Positions 24,081 to 32,128 of a stretch of DNA of 64,000 nt are shown here, piece by piece. The DNA lies in the NCBI RefSeq assembly GCF_001905905.1, contig NZ_LIVT01000010.1, forward strand, positions 1-64,000. Reading direction: 5' to 3'. Position numbers and translations under genes: made by a program. The notes beneath the pieces are model-generated. The model ran no database searches and had not been told where the DNA came from. It saw only the letters and a list, made by a program, of their open reading frames with translations. Each line of letters begins with the position of its first letter. The stretch's first letter is position 1. The DNA is from Streptomyces sp. CB02366. GTDB taxonomy: Bacteria; Actinomycetota; Actinomycetes; Streptomycetales; Streptomycetaceae.

Positions 24081-24701
24081 GTGCGCTTTCGTCTGACCCC
24101 CAGGGAGACGAGCTTCTACGACATGTTCTCCGCCTCCGCGGACAACATTGTCACGGGCTCGAAACTCCTGATGGAACTGCTCGGGGCGGATTCTGCCTCC
24201 CGAGTCGAGATCGCGGAGCGTATGCGGGCAGCGGAGCACGCGGGGGACGACGCCACCCACGCGATCTTCCACCAGCTGAACTCCTCCTTCATCACACCGT
24301 TCGACCGCGAGGACATCTACAACCTGGCGTCCTCGCTCGACGACATCATGGACTTCATGGAGGAGGCCGTCGACCTGGTCGTCCTCTACCAGGTCCAGGA
24401 GCTCCCCAAGGGCGTCGAGCAGCAGATCGAGGTGCTGGCCCGGGCGGCGGAGCTGACCGCCGAGGCCATGCCGGGGCTGCGGACCATGGACAACCTCACG
24501 GAGTACTGGATCGAGGTCAACCGTCTGGAGAACCAGGCCGACCAGATCCACCGCAAGCTGCTGGCCCAGCTCTTCAACGGCAAGTACGACGCCATGGAGG
24601 TGCTGAAGCTCAAGCAGATCGTGGATGTGCTGGAAGAGGCGGCCGACGCGTTCGAGCACGTCGCCAACACCGTGGAGACCATCGCGGTCAAGGAGTCCTG
24701 A
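24081..24701 (+). CDS. DUF47 / PhoU-like accessory protein of Pit transporter
   Basis: 206 aa, GTG start with GAGGA upstream. It is all-helical with the family features MFSASADNIVTGSKLL, AEHAGDDATHAIF, DREDIYNLASSLDDIMDF and NQADQIHRKLL, whose acidic E/DxxxD groups bind metal in PhoU-like folds. It is followed after 5 bp by the Pit-type transporter, the usual pairing; the protein is thought to modulate that transporter. Confidence 0.92.
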   Translation: MRFRLTPRETSFYDMFSASADNIVTGSKLLMELLGADSASRVEIAERMRAAEHAGDDATHAIFHQLNSSFITPFDREDIYNLASSLDDIMDFMEEAVDLVVLYQVQELPKGVEQQIEVLARAAELTAEAMPGLRTMDNLTEYWIEVNRLENQADQIHRKLLAQLFNGKYDAMEVLKLKQIVDVLEEAADAFEHVANTVETIAVKES

Positions 24702-24706
24702 ACCTC

Positions 24707-25705
24707 GTGGACACCTTTGCGCTGATCGTGACCATCGGTGTCGCGCTCGGCTTCACGTATACGAACGGCTTCCACGACTCGGCGAACGCCATCGCCACCT
24801 CGGTCTCCACCCGGGCGCTGACCCCGCGTGCGGCTCTGGCGATGGCGGCGGTGATGAACCTCGCCGGCGCCTTCCTGGGCCAGGGGGTCGCCAAGACCGT
24901 CAGCGAGGGCCTCATCGCCACGCCCGTCGGGCAGAAGGGGATGGGCATCCTGTTCGCGGCGCTGGTCGGCGCGATCATCTGGAACCTCGTCACCTGGTAC
25001 TACGGGCTTCCCTCCTCGTCCTCGCACGCCCTGTTCGGCGGCATGGTCGGGGCGGCGCTGGCCGGCGGGACGGACGTCATCTGGTCCGGTGTGGTCGAGA
25101 AGATCGTCATCCCGATGTTCCTCTCCCCGATCATCGGCCTGGTCGTCGGCTATCTGGTGATGGTCGGCATCATGTGGATGTTCCGGAAGGCCAACCCGCA
25201 CAAGGCCAAGCGCGGCTTCCGGATCGCGCAGACGGTCTCGGCGGCCGGTATGGCGCTCGGCCACGGCCTCCAGGACGCGCAGAAGACGATGGGCATCGTC
25301 GTGATGGCCCTGGTCATCGCCGACGTCGAGGGGCCCAACGACGAGATCCCGGTCTGGGTCAAGATCGCCTGTGCCGTGATGCTCTCCCTGGGCACGTACG
25401 CGGGCGGCTGGCGCATCATGCGCACCCTCGGCCGCAAGATCATCGAGTTGGACCCGCCGCAGGGCTTCGCGGCCGAGACGACCGGCGCGTCGATCATGTT
25501 CGGTTCGGCGTTCCTGTTCCACGCCCCGATCTCCACGACACACGTCATCACCTCCGCGATCATGGGCGTCGGCGCGACCAAGCGGGTGAACGCGGTGCGC
25601 TGGGGCGTCGCCAAGAACATCATCCTGGGCTGGTTCATCACCATGCCCGCCGCGGCCCTGGTCGCCGCGCTGAGCTACGGGGCGGTCCTGCTGCTCTTCG
25701 GCTGA
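24707..25705 (+). CDS. pit: Low-affinity inorganic phosphate transporter, PiT family
   Basis: 332 aa, GTG start, about ten membrane spans. The two PiT repeats show as GFTYTNGFHDSANAIATSVSTRAL near the N-terminus and GSAFLFHAPISTTHVITSAIMG near the C-terminus, with PSSSSHALFGG in the middle. It should import metal-phosphate complexes with protons or Na+ when phosphate is plentiful. It lies 5 bp after the DUF47 gene and is convergent with the high-affinity pst operon. Confidence 0.94.
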   Translation: MDTFALIVTIGVALGFTYTNGFHDSANAIATSVSTRALTPRAALAMAAVMNLAGAFLGQGVAKTVSEGLIATPVGQKGMGILFAALVGAIIWNLVTWYYGLPSSSSHALFGGMVGAALAGGTDVIWSGVVEKIVIPMFLSPIIGLVVGYLVMVGIMWMFRKANPHKAKRGFRIAQTVSAAGMALGHGLQDAQKTMGIVVMALVIADVEGPNDEIPVWVKIACAVMLSLGTYAGGWRIMRTLGRKIIELDPPQGFAAETTGASIMFGSAFLFHAPISTTHVITSAIMGVGATKRVNAVRWGVAKNIILGWFITMPAAALVAALSYGAVLLLFG

Positions 25706-25733
25706 ACGGTGGAGCCCGGCCGTTGACACGTGT

Positions 25734-25777
25734 GGGTCCGCCCCCGTACTCGTACGAGTACGGGGGCGGACCCTTTT
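25734..25777. terminator. Bidirectional terminator between pit and pstB
   Basis: A 40-bp perfect palindrome (25734-25773; outer arms start GGGTCCGCCCCCGTAC) followed by TTTT on the plus strand. It stands between the convergent pit and pstB genes and can end both transcripts. It is the strongest hairpin in the window. Confidence 0.9.
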
Positions 25778-25867
25778 CGCCTTGTGGTGGCACCGCCATG
25801 CAGCACCGCAAGGCCGTATCGGGGGCGGGGAGCCGGGGGCCCGGCCGGGCGGCCGGGCCGGGGCGGC

Positions 25868-26644
25868 TCAGCCGAAGCGGCCGGAGATGTAGTCCTCCGT
25901 GGCCTGGACCGAGGGGTTGGAGAAGATCCGCTCGGTCTCGTCTATCTCGATGAGGCGGCCGGGCTTGCCGACCGCCGCGAGGTTGAAGAAGGCGGTGCGG
26001 TCCGAGACGCGGGCCGCCTGCTGCATGTTGTGCGTCACGATGACGATCGTGAAGCGCTCCTTCAGCTCCCCGATCAGGTCCTCGATGGCCAGGGTCGAGA
26101 TCGGGTCCAGCGCGGAGCACGGCTCGTCCATCAGCAGGACGTCCGGCTCGACCGCGATGGCGCGGGCGATGCACAGGCGCTGCTGCTGGCCGCCGGAGAG
26201 GCCGGAGCCGGGCTTGTTGAGCCGGTCCTTGACCTCGTTCCAGAGGTTCGCGCCGCGCAGGGACTTCTCCACGACGTCGTTCAGCTCGCTCCTGCGGTAG
26301 CTGCCGTTGAGCCGCAGGCCCGCCGCCACGTTGTCGAAGATCGACATGGTGGGGAAGGGGTTGGGGCGCTGGAAGACCATGCCGACCGTGCGGCGCACGG
26401 TGACCGGGTCGACGTTGGAGGCGTAGAGGTTCTCGTCGTCCAGCAGCACCTTGCCCTCGACGCGGCCGCCGGGGGTGACCTCGTGCATCCGGTTCAGGGT
26501 GCGCAGGAAGGTGGACTTGCCGCAGCCGGACGGCCCGATGAAGGCCGTCACGGAGCGGGGCTCCACGGTCATCGAGATGTCCTCGATGGCCTTGTGGCTG
26601 CCGTAGTAGGCGGTGAGGCCGCTGATGTCGATGCGCTTGGCCAT
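25868..26644 (-). CDS. pstB: Phosphate ABC transporter ATP-binding protein PstB
   Basis: 258 aa from the ATG at 26644, the usual PstB length. Walker [10 protein letters not shown], signature [14 protein letters not shown], Walker [14 protein letters not shown], switch His in [13 protein letters not shown]. PstB-typical phrases [12 protein letters not shown] and [14 protein letters not shown] confirm the subfamily. It powers PstCA-mediated phosphate import. It is the last gene of the minus-strand pstSCAB operon, 39 bp after pstA. Confidence 0.97.
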   Translation of the reverse strand: MAKRIDISGLTAYYGSHKAIEDISMTVEPRSVTAFIGPSGCGKSTFLRTLNRMHEVTPGGRVEGKVLLDDENLYASNVDPVTVRRTVGMVFQRPNPFPTMSIFDNVAAGLRLNGSYRRSELNDVVEKSLRGANLWNEVKDRLNKPGSGLSGGQQQRLCIARAIAVEPDVLLMDEPCSALDPISTLAIEDLIGELKERFTIVIVTHNMQQAARVSDRTAFFNLAAVGKPGRLIEIDETERIFSNPSVQATEDYISGRFG

Positions 26645-26683
26645 GGAGATCACTGCTTCTTTCGGGAGGTCGCTGTGGCCGCG

Positions 26684-27766
26684 TCAGCGACCGGTCTTCG
26701 GGGCCTTCCAGCGGGCGATGCCGCGGGCCACCAGATTCAGGATCATGACGAAGGCGATCAGCACCAGGGCGGCGGCCCAGGCGCGGTCGTAGGACGCGGC
26801 CTCGCCGATCTTGTACTGCTCGTAGATGTAGAAGGGCAGCGAGGACTGGGCGCCTTCGAAGGGGTTCGTGTTGATCAGCTGGCTGCCGAAGACCAGCAGG
26901 ATGATCGGCGCGGTCTCACCGGCGATACGGGCGATGGCGAGCATGACGCCCGTGGTGATGCCGCCGATCGCGGTGGGCAGGACCACCTTCAGGATGGTGC
27001 GCCACTTCGGGATGCCGAGGGCGAGGGACGCCTCGCGCAGCTCGTTGGGGACGAGCTTGAGCATCTCCTCGGTGGAGCGGACCACGACGGGGATCATCAG
27101 GATCGTCAGGGCGAGGGCGCCCATCAGGCCGGACGGCTCCAGGTTGGCGATCAGCATGATCGACAGGATGAAGAGACCGGCGACGATGGACGGGATGCCC
27201 GTCATCACGTCGACGAAGAAGGTGACGGCCTTGGCCAGCGAGCCCTTGCCGTACTCGACGAGGTAGACGGCGGTCAGCAGGCCGAGCGGGGCGGAGATCA
27301 CCGTGGCGATGCCGACCTGCTGCAGGGTGCCGATCAGCGCGTGGTAGACGCCGCCGCTGGCCTCGGAGCCGAGCACACCGGCCATCGAGTGGGTGAGGAA
27401 GTAGCCGTCCAGGCGCTCGGCGCCGCGGACGACCGTCGTCCAGAGCAGGGAGGCGAGCGGGACGACGGCGACCAGGAAGCAGACCCACATCACGCTGGTG
27501 GCGAGGCGGTCCTTGGCCTGGCGCTGGTTCTCGACGACCGTCGTGGCGACGTAGGAGACGACCAGGAAGAACAGGGCCGAGAGCAGGCCCCACTGGATGC
27601 GGCTCTCCCAGCCGGCGGCCAGCGAGAGGCCGACGCCGAGCACGACCGCGAGGACGGCGAAGCCGATCGGCGCGAGGCGGGGGAGGGAGCGGCTGCCGAG
27701 GCTGCTCTTCGGGGCGGGCGGTGCGGGCTGCGGGCGTTCCATGACGCCGGTGGGTGCGTGGCTCAT
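26684..27766 (-). CDS. pstA: Phosphate ABC transporter permease PstA
   Basis: 360 aa from an ATG that overlaps the pstC stop (ATGA). After a Pro-rich cytoplasmic head come two extra N-terminal spans and then the binding-protein-dependent transport permease core with about six spans. The EAA-type loop is REASLALGIPKWRTILKVVLP. The long N-terminus is usual for actinobacterial PstA. It pairs with PstC to form the channel. Confidence 0.95.
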   Translation of the reverse strand: MSHAPTGVMERPQPAPPAPKSSLGSRSLPRLAPIGFAVLAVVLGVGLSLAAGWESRIQWGLLSALFFLVVSYVATTVVENQRQAKDRLATSVMWVCFLVAVVPLASLLWTTVVRGAERLDGYFLTHSMAGVLGSEASGGVYHALIGTLQQVGIATVISAPLGLLTAVYLVEYGKGSLAKAVTFFVDVMTGIPSIVAGLFILSIMLIANLEPSGLMGALALTILMIPVVVRSTEEMLKLVPNELREASLALGIPKWRTILKVVLPTAIGGITTGVMLAIARIAGETAPIILLVFGSQLINTNPFEGAQSSLPFYIYEQYKIGEAASYDRAWAAALVLIAFVMILNLVARGIARWKAPKTGR

Positions 27767-28755
27767 GCGTTGGCCCCCGAGTACTCCTTGCGGCGGGCGA
27801 TGATGAGCCGGGCCGCGCCGTTGACCAGCAGGGTGAGGACGAAGAGGACGAGGCCGGAGGCGATCAGGGCGTCCCGCCCGAACGCGTCGGCCTCGCCGAA
27901 CTTCGCCGCGATGTTCTGGGCGAACGTCCCGCCGCCCGGGTTGAGCACGTGCAGCGAGATGAGGAAGTTCGGGGAGAGGACCGTGGCGACGGCCATCGTC
28001 TCGCCGAGCGCGCGGCCGAGGCCCAGCATCGAGGCGGAGATGATGCCGGAGCGTCCGAAGGGCAGCACCGAGAGGCGGATGACCTCCCAGCGGGTGGCGC
28101 CGAGCGCGAGCGCGGCCTCCTCGTTCATCTTCGGGACCTGGAGGAAGACCTCGCGGCTGACGCTGGTCACGATCGGCAGGATCATGATCGCGAGGAGGAT
28201 GCCGACGGTGAAGAGCGAGCGGGCGACGCCGACCTCGGTCTTGTCGAAGACGTACGTCCAGCCGAAGAACTGGTCGAGCCAGAGGTTGAGGCCCTCCAGG
28301 TACGGCACCAGGACCAGGGCGCCCCAGATGCCGTAGACGATGCTGGGCACGGCGGCCAGCAGGTCGACCACGTACGCGATGGGGGCGGCCAGCTTGCGCG
28401 GCGCGTAGTGCGAGATGAACAGGGCGATGCCGACGGCGATCGGAACCGCGATGACCATCGCGATGATCGAGCTGACGACGGTGCCGAAGAGCAGGACCGC
28501 GATGCCGAAGACCGGCGGGTCGCCGGCCGGGTTCCAGTCGAAGGTGGTGAGGAAGTTGCCCTCGTTCTTCGAGATGGCGATGACGGAGCGGTACGTGAGG
28601 AACACGGCGATCGACGCCATGATCACGAGCAGCAGGATGCCCGAGCCCCGGGAGAGGCCCAGGAAGACTTTGTCGCCCATGCGCCCGGCGGCCCGGGGGC
28701 GGGGGCGGTCGACCGGCGGCGCCGGTGGCGTGTCTATCGGTGTGGTGGAAGCCAT
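27763..28755 (-). CDS. pstC: Phosphate ABC transporter permease PstC
   Basis: 330 aa, six membrane spans after a Pro-rich head. The EAA loop reads NEEAALALGATRWEVIRLSVLP, followed by GLGRALGETMAV, both diagnostic of PstC. It is coupled to pstA by a 4-nt overlap. A 283-bp spacer separates it from pstS. Confidence 0.96.
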   Translation of the reverse strand: MASTTPIDTPPAPPVDRPRPRAAGRMGDKVFLGLSRGSGILLLVIMASIAVFLTYRSVIAISKNEGNFLTTFDWNPAGDPPVFGIAVLLFGTVVSSIIAMVIAVPIAVGIALFISHYAPRKLAAPIAYVVDLLAAVPSIVYGIWGALVLVPYLEGLNLWLDQFFGWTYVFDKTEVGVARSLFTVGILLAIMILPIVTSVSREVFLQVPKMNEEAALALGATRWEVIRLSVLPFGRSGIISASMLGLGRALGETMAVATVLSPNFLISLHVLNPGGGTFAQNIAAKFGEADAFGRDALIASGLVLFVLTLLVNGAARLIIARRKEYSGANA

Positions 28756-29038
28756 GGTCTTTCCGGTCTGTGTGGGGGAGCCGGGGGCTCCCCTGGCGGC
28801 GGTGCACCGGATGGAGAGTGGGGCGGGTGGGTCGGGGCGGCGGGCCGGTCCGGAGGGGTGCGCCGGGCCGGCCTGCCGGTGACGGTCCGCGCCGGTGGCG
28901 CGGGCGTCGGGGCGGCTCGCGCCGGTGGCGACGGGGTGCGCCGGGGATGACGGGGTGCGTCGGTGGCGGCGGTTCGCGTCGCGGGGGCGGGGCCGGTGAG
29001 CGGCCGGTCCGGGGAGCCCGGACCGGCCGCCGCGGGTG
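28756..29038. other. pstS-pstC spacer with imperfect repeats
   Basis: 283 bp, no gene. It contains the hairpin at 29001-29029 and repeated CGCCGGTGGCG-type words around 28890-28940. The rest is G-rich with no further signal seen. Confidence 0.5.
29001..29029 (-). terminator. Hairpin after pstS, probable attenuating terminator
   Basis: Perfect 12-bp stem CGGCCGGTCCGG with its complement, loop GGAGC, 10 bp past the pstS stop on the transcribed strand. Partial termination here would make pstS mRNA more abundant than pstCAB, as needed for a binding protein. Confidence 0.7.
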
Positions 29039-30175
29039 TTACGAGAGGGAGCCGATGGTCTCGCGGACCTTGGCGTTGATCTCGGCCGGGATCGGCGCGT
29101 AGCCGGCGTCGGTCAGGATCTTCTGGCCGTCGTCGGAGGCGGTGTAGGAGAGGAAGGACTTGACCGTGTCGAGCGTCTCGGGCTTGTTGCCGCTGTCGCA
29201 GACGACCTCGTACGTCACCAGGACGAGCGGGTAGGCGCCCTCGGCCTTGGTGGTGTAGTCGAGGTCGAGCGCCAGGTCCTTGCCGGTGCCCTTGATCTTG
29301 GCGGCGGCGATGGCCTTGGAGGCGTTCTCCGAGGTGGCCTGGACCGGGGCGGCGCCGCCGGTGTTGATGTCCACGGTCGGGATGGACTGGGACTTGGCGT
29401 AGGACAGCTCGAAGTAGCCGATCGCGCCGTCGACCTGCTTCACCTGGGCGGCGACGCCGGAGGAGCCGGACGCGGCCTGGCCACCGGGGGCCGGCCACTT
29501 CTTCTCGGCCTCGTACTTCCAGTCCTTCGGGGCGGCGGCGCCCAGGTACTTGCCGAGGTTCTGCGTGGTGCCGGAGTCCTCGGAGCGGTGGAAGGCCTGG
29601 ATGGCCTTGTCCGGGAGGTCGACGCCGTCGTTCAGCTTGGCGATCGCCGGGTCGTTCCACTTCTTGATCTTCGTGTCGAAGATCTTGGCGAGGGTCGGAG
29701 CGTCCAGCGTGAGCTTGTCGACGCCCTCCAGCTTGAAGCCGATCGCGATCGGGCCGCCGACCATCGGCAGGTTGATGCCCTGGCCGGTCTTGCACATCTT
29801 CTTGGAGTCGGCGACCTCTTCGGGCTTCAGCGCCGAGTCGGAGCCGGCGAAGCCGACGGTGCCCTGGTTGAAGGCGACGATGCCCTCGCCGGAGGAGGAG
29901 GAGTTGTAGTTGATCTCCACACCGGAACAGGCGGCCATGTAGTTCTTGACCCAGAGGTCCATGGCGTTCTTCTGAGCGCTGGAGCCGGAGGCGCGCAGCT
30001 GGCCCTTGGCCTTGCCGCAGTCCACGTTCGACGCGGCGGTCGTCTTCTCGCCGGTGCCGGCCGCGCCGCCGTTGGTGTTGTCGTCCGAACCGCACGCCGT
30101 GAGGACCAGGGCGCCGGAGACGGCGAGGGCACCGAGCGCGGTGGCACGAAGCCGGTTCTTGCGCTGAAGCTTCAC
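29039..30175 (-). CDS. pstS: Phosphate-binding lipoprotein PstS
   Basis: 378 aa. A type II signal peptide has lipobox LVLTAC with the anchoring Cys near residue 28. The phosphate-binding loops are recognisable: SGSSAQKNAM, SSSGEGIVAF and FHRSEDSGTTQNLGKYL. It delivers phosphate to PstCA at the outer membrane face of the cell. It is the first gene of the pst operon and is preceded by PHO boxes, so it should be strongly induced by PhoP at low phosphate. Confidence 0.97.
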   Translation of the reverse strand: MKLQRKNRLRATALGALAVSGALVLTACGSDDNTNGGAAGTGEKTTAASNVDCGKAKGQLRASGSSAQKNAMDLWVKNYMAACSGVEINYNSSSSGEGIVAFNQGTVGFAGSDSALKPEEVADSKKMCKTGQGINLPMVGGPIAIGFKLEGVDKLTLDAPTLAKIFDTKIKKWNDPAIAKLNDGVDLPDKAIQAFHRSEDSGTTQNLGKYLGAAAPKDWKYEAEKKWPAPGGQAASGSSGVAAQVKQVDGAIGYFELSYAKSQSIPTVDINTGGAAPVQATSENASKAIAAAKIKGTGKDLALDLDYTTKAEGAYPLVLVTYEVVCDSGNKPETLDTVKSFLSYTASDDGQKILTDAGYAPIPAEINAKVRETIGSLS

Positions 30176-30491
30176 TTTCGGGTGTTCCTTCCAGGAGCCG
30201 CCGTGATGGGTCTCGTTCTACGACGGCGTGCGATGAGGAGGGGTGCCGTGGCTTGTCGCCGCGCACCGTGTACGTCCGAAATTAGGCAGAACAGGTGAAG
30301 CCGCCTACGGGGGAGAGTGAACGGCAGGTGAACCGTGTCGGGCAGACGGGTGCGGCTCCGGCCCGGTGCGGTGGCGAGAGCGGCGCAGCGGCGGGGCGTG
30401 GCTCGGACGTCGTGTCGGCCGGGGGGCGGCCGCGGCGCTCGGGGGCGACGCGCCGCCCGGGGCGGTCGCGGCCCCCGGGGCGGCGCGAGGG
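30176..30491. other. pstS control region
   Basis: 316 bp between pstS and the NUDIX gene stop. It carries the PHO-box array at 30291-30334 and a GGAA-type ribosome-binding site near pstS; nothing else is seen in the outer G-rich half. Confidence 0.6.
30291..30334 (-). promoter_or_regulatory. PHO box array (PhoP binding) for pstS
   Basis: On the minus strand four consecutive 11-mers: GGTTCACCTGC, CGTTCACTCTC, CCCCGTAGGCG, GCTTCACCTGT. Three carry the TTCAC core of the Streptomyces PHO-box direct repeat; the third unit keeps phase but is degenerate. They lie 116-159 bp upstream of the pstS start codon. From the PhoR-PhoP literature this is a PhoP activation site. Confidence 0.85.
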
Positions 30492-30947
30492 TCAGGGCGC
30501 GGGCAGGACGGCCAGGAGCGCGGTGAGCTGCCGGACGTCGCGGGGCCGGGTGAGCCGTACGCGGGCGTCCTCGGGGGGCAGCCACAGGATGCGGTCCACC
30601 TCGTCGTTGGCGGTGAACGAGCCGCCCGTCGCCTCCGCCGCCCAGTAGGCGACCTCCTTGGGCCGCCCCTCCACCGGGTAGCGGGAGGTCGGCAGCGGTG
30701 CGCCCAGGGCGCAGTGGTGGCCGGTCTCCTCCAGCACCTCCCGTACGGCGGCGTCCCGCGCGGCCTCGCCGCGTTTCAGCTTGCCCTTCGGGAAGGACCA
30801 GTCGTCGTAGCGGGGCCGGTGGACCAGGCAGACCTCCACCCCGTCCCCGTCCGGGGCGCGCCGCCACAGGACACAGCCCGCCGCCAGGACGGCGTCCTGC
30901 CGCGCGGCGTGCTCCCCGCAGGCGCGGCGCGCCCGGCCCCCGCTCAT
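30492..30947 (-). CDS. NUDIX hydrolase
   Basis: 151 aa from an ATG at 30947 that overlaps the CHAD gene stop by 4 nt. The complete Nudix box is present: GKLKRGEAARDAAVREVLEE followed by TG, fitting G-x5-E-x7-RE-x2-EE-x-G. The family hydrolyses nucleoside diphosphates linked to another moiety, including oxidised dNTPs and diadenosine or inositol polyphosphates. Its place in a ppk-CHAD operon hints at a polyphosphate or phosphate-metabolism role. Confidence 0.93.
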   Translation of the reverse strand: MSGGRARRACGEHAARQDAVLAAGCVLWRRAPDGDGVEVCLVHRPRYDDWSFPKGKLKRGEAARDAAVREVLEETGHHCALGAPLPTSRYPVEGRPKEVAYWAAEATGGSFTANDEVDRILWLPPEDARVRLTRPRDVRQLTALLAVLPAP

Positions 30948-32128
30948 GGGGCCCTCAGGGCCGTGGCGTACGGCCAGGTCTTCCGGAATTCCGCCCGCGC
31001 CGACTCCACCTCGTGGCGCTGGTCCGCGTGGAGGACGCCCAGCGCGTACGCCGTGGCCGGGGCGATCCGGGGGGTGCGGGCGGCGGCCGCCGCCGCGTCG
31101 GCCGCCTCCACGGCGTCCCGGTGCAGGTCGAGGGCGCGGCCCGGGGCGGTCAGGTCCGGGTCGGCGGCGCCGAGGACGACCTCGTGGGCGTACCGGTGCA
31201 GCCGCAGCAGCAGGCGGGCCTGGTGCCAGGCCGCGTCCTGCGCCTCGTTGTACGGCTCCGTGTCGTCGGGCGGGAGGGCGGCGACGGCGGTGAGCAGGCG
31301 TTGTTCGGCGCGCTCGGCCGGCTCCCGGAGGGAGGCGCCGGCGGCCCGGCCCGCGTGGCCGGGGGCCGGCGGGACCTCGGAGGCCAGGAGCGCGACGGCG
31401 TCGGCGATCGCGTGGAAGCGGGAGGAGCCGAGCGCCTGGAGGGCCGCGGAGTGGGACCGGGTCCGGGCGAGGGTGAGGCGGCGCTCCAGCAGGGCCGCGG
31501 CCCGTGCGGCCCCGACCCCGAGGGCGGCGCGGCCCTGGGCGTCGTCCGCGGCGCCCTCCCCGGCGGCGCGGACGCCCCGGGCGGCGGGCAGGGCCGGACC
31601 GGAGAGCTGGTGCAGGGCGTCGACGAGCCGGGTCAGCCGGTTGGCGTAGGCGTGTTCGCGGGCCAGGACGCCGGTGAGCCAGGCCAGCTCGGCGCGGAGC
31701 TGGTCGGCCCAGTGCGGGTCGAGCGCGGCCCGGAAGGTGTGCAGGGAGCCGCCGATCCGGCGGGCCGCCCGGCGCAGCGCGCGGGCGGCCTCGGCGGCGT
31801 CGTGGCCGCCCGCGTCCACCGGGGCGCTGTACTCGTGGTGCAGGCGCAGGCTGCGCAGGAACTCGGCGGCCTGGCCCCGGAGGTAGGGCGCGAGGCGCCC
31901 CTCCGCGGTCGGCTCCCCGAGGGGGGCGGGACGGACACAAGCGGAGCGGCCGGTCCCGGCGGGCCGGGCGGTCGGCTCCCCGACGGGGTCGGCGGGGCCG
32001 GTGCCGGAGGCCGCGGTTCCCCCGCGCCCCGCCCCGGCGGCCTCGGCGGGCCACGGCGGGTCCGGGCGGGCGCCGGGGGCCGCGTCCGGCGTGGGCCGGG
32101 TCGTCGTCTGCTGGTCAGGGCGTCGCAC
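30944..32128 (-). CDS. CHAD domain polyphosphate-binding protein
   Basis: 394 aa, GTG start 14 nt inside the end of ppk. After an Ala/Pro/Thr-rich head of about 75 residues comes a helical CHAD domain: [31 protein letters not shown] holds the conserved His/Arg pattern and repeats later as [10 protein letters not shown] and [15 protein letters not shown] domains bind polyphosphate, which explains the tight link to ppk. Confidence 0.88.
   Translation of the reverse strand: MRRPDQQTTTRPTPDAAPGARPDPPWPAEAAGAGRGGTAASGTGPADPVGEPTARPAGTGRSACVRPAPLGEPTAEGRLAPYLRGQAAEFLRSLRLHHEYSAPVDAGGHDAAEAARALRRAARRIGGSLHTFRAALDPHWADQLRAELAWLTGVLAREHAYANRLTRLVDALHQLSGPALPAARGVRAAGEGAADDAQGRAALGVGAARAAALLERRLTLARTRSHSAALQALGSSRFHAIADAVALLASEVPPAPGHAGRAAGASLREPAERAEQRLLTAVAALPPDDTEPYNEAQDAAWHQARLLLRLHRYAHEVVLGAADPDLTAPGRALDLHRDAVEAADAAAAAARTPRIAPATAYALGVLHADQRHEVESARAEFRKTWPYATALRAP

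Noticed and set aside
26684-28807. Full-length 707-codon frame ending with PstA
   Set aside because: Only the part from the ATG at 27766 is PstA; the upstream part is antiphase to pstC and would need reading through its start.
28734-30266. Minus-strand frame of 510 codons over pstS
   Set aside because: It is a frame-shifted shadow of pstS, full of Arg and Gly, with no family motif.
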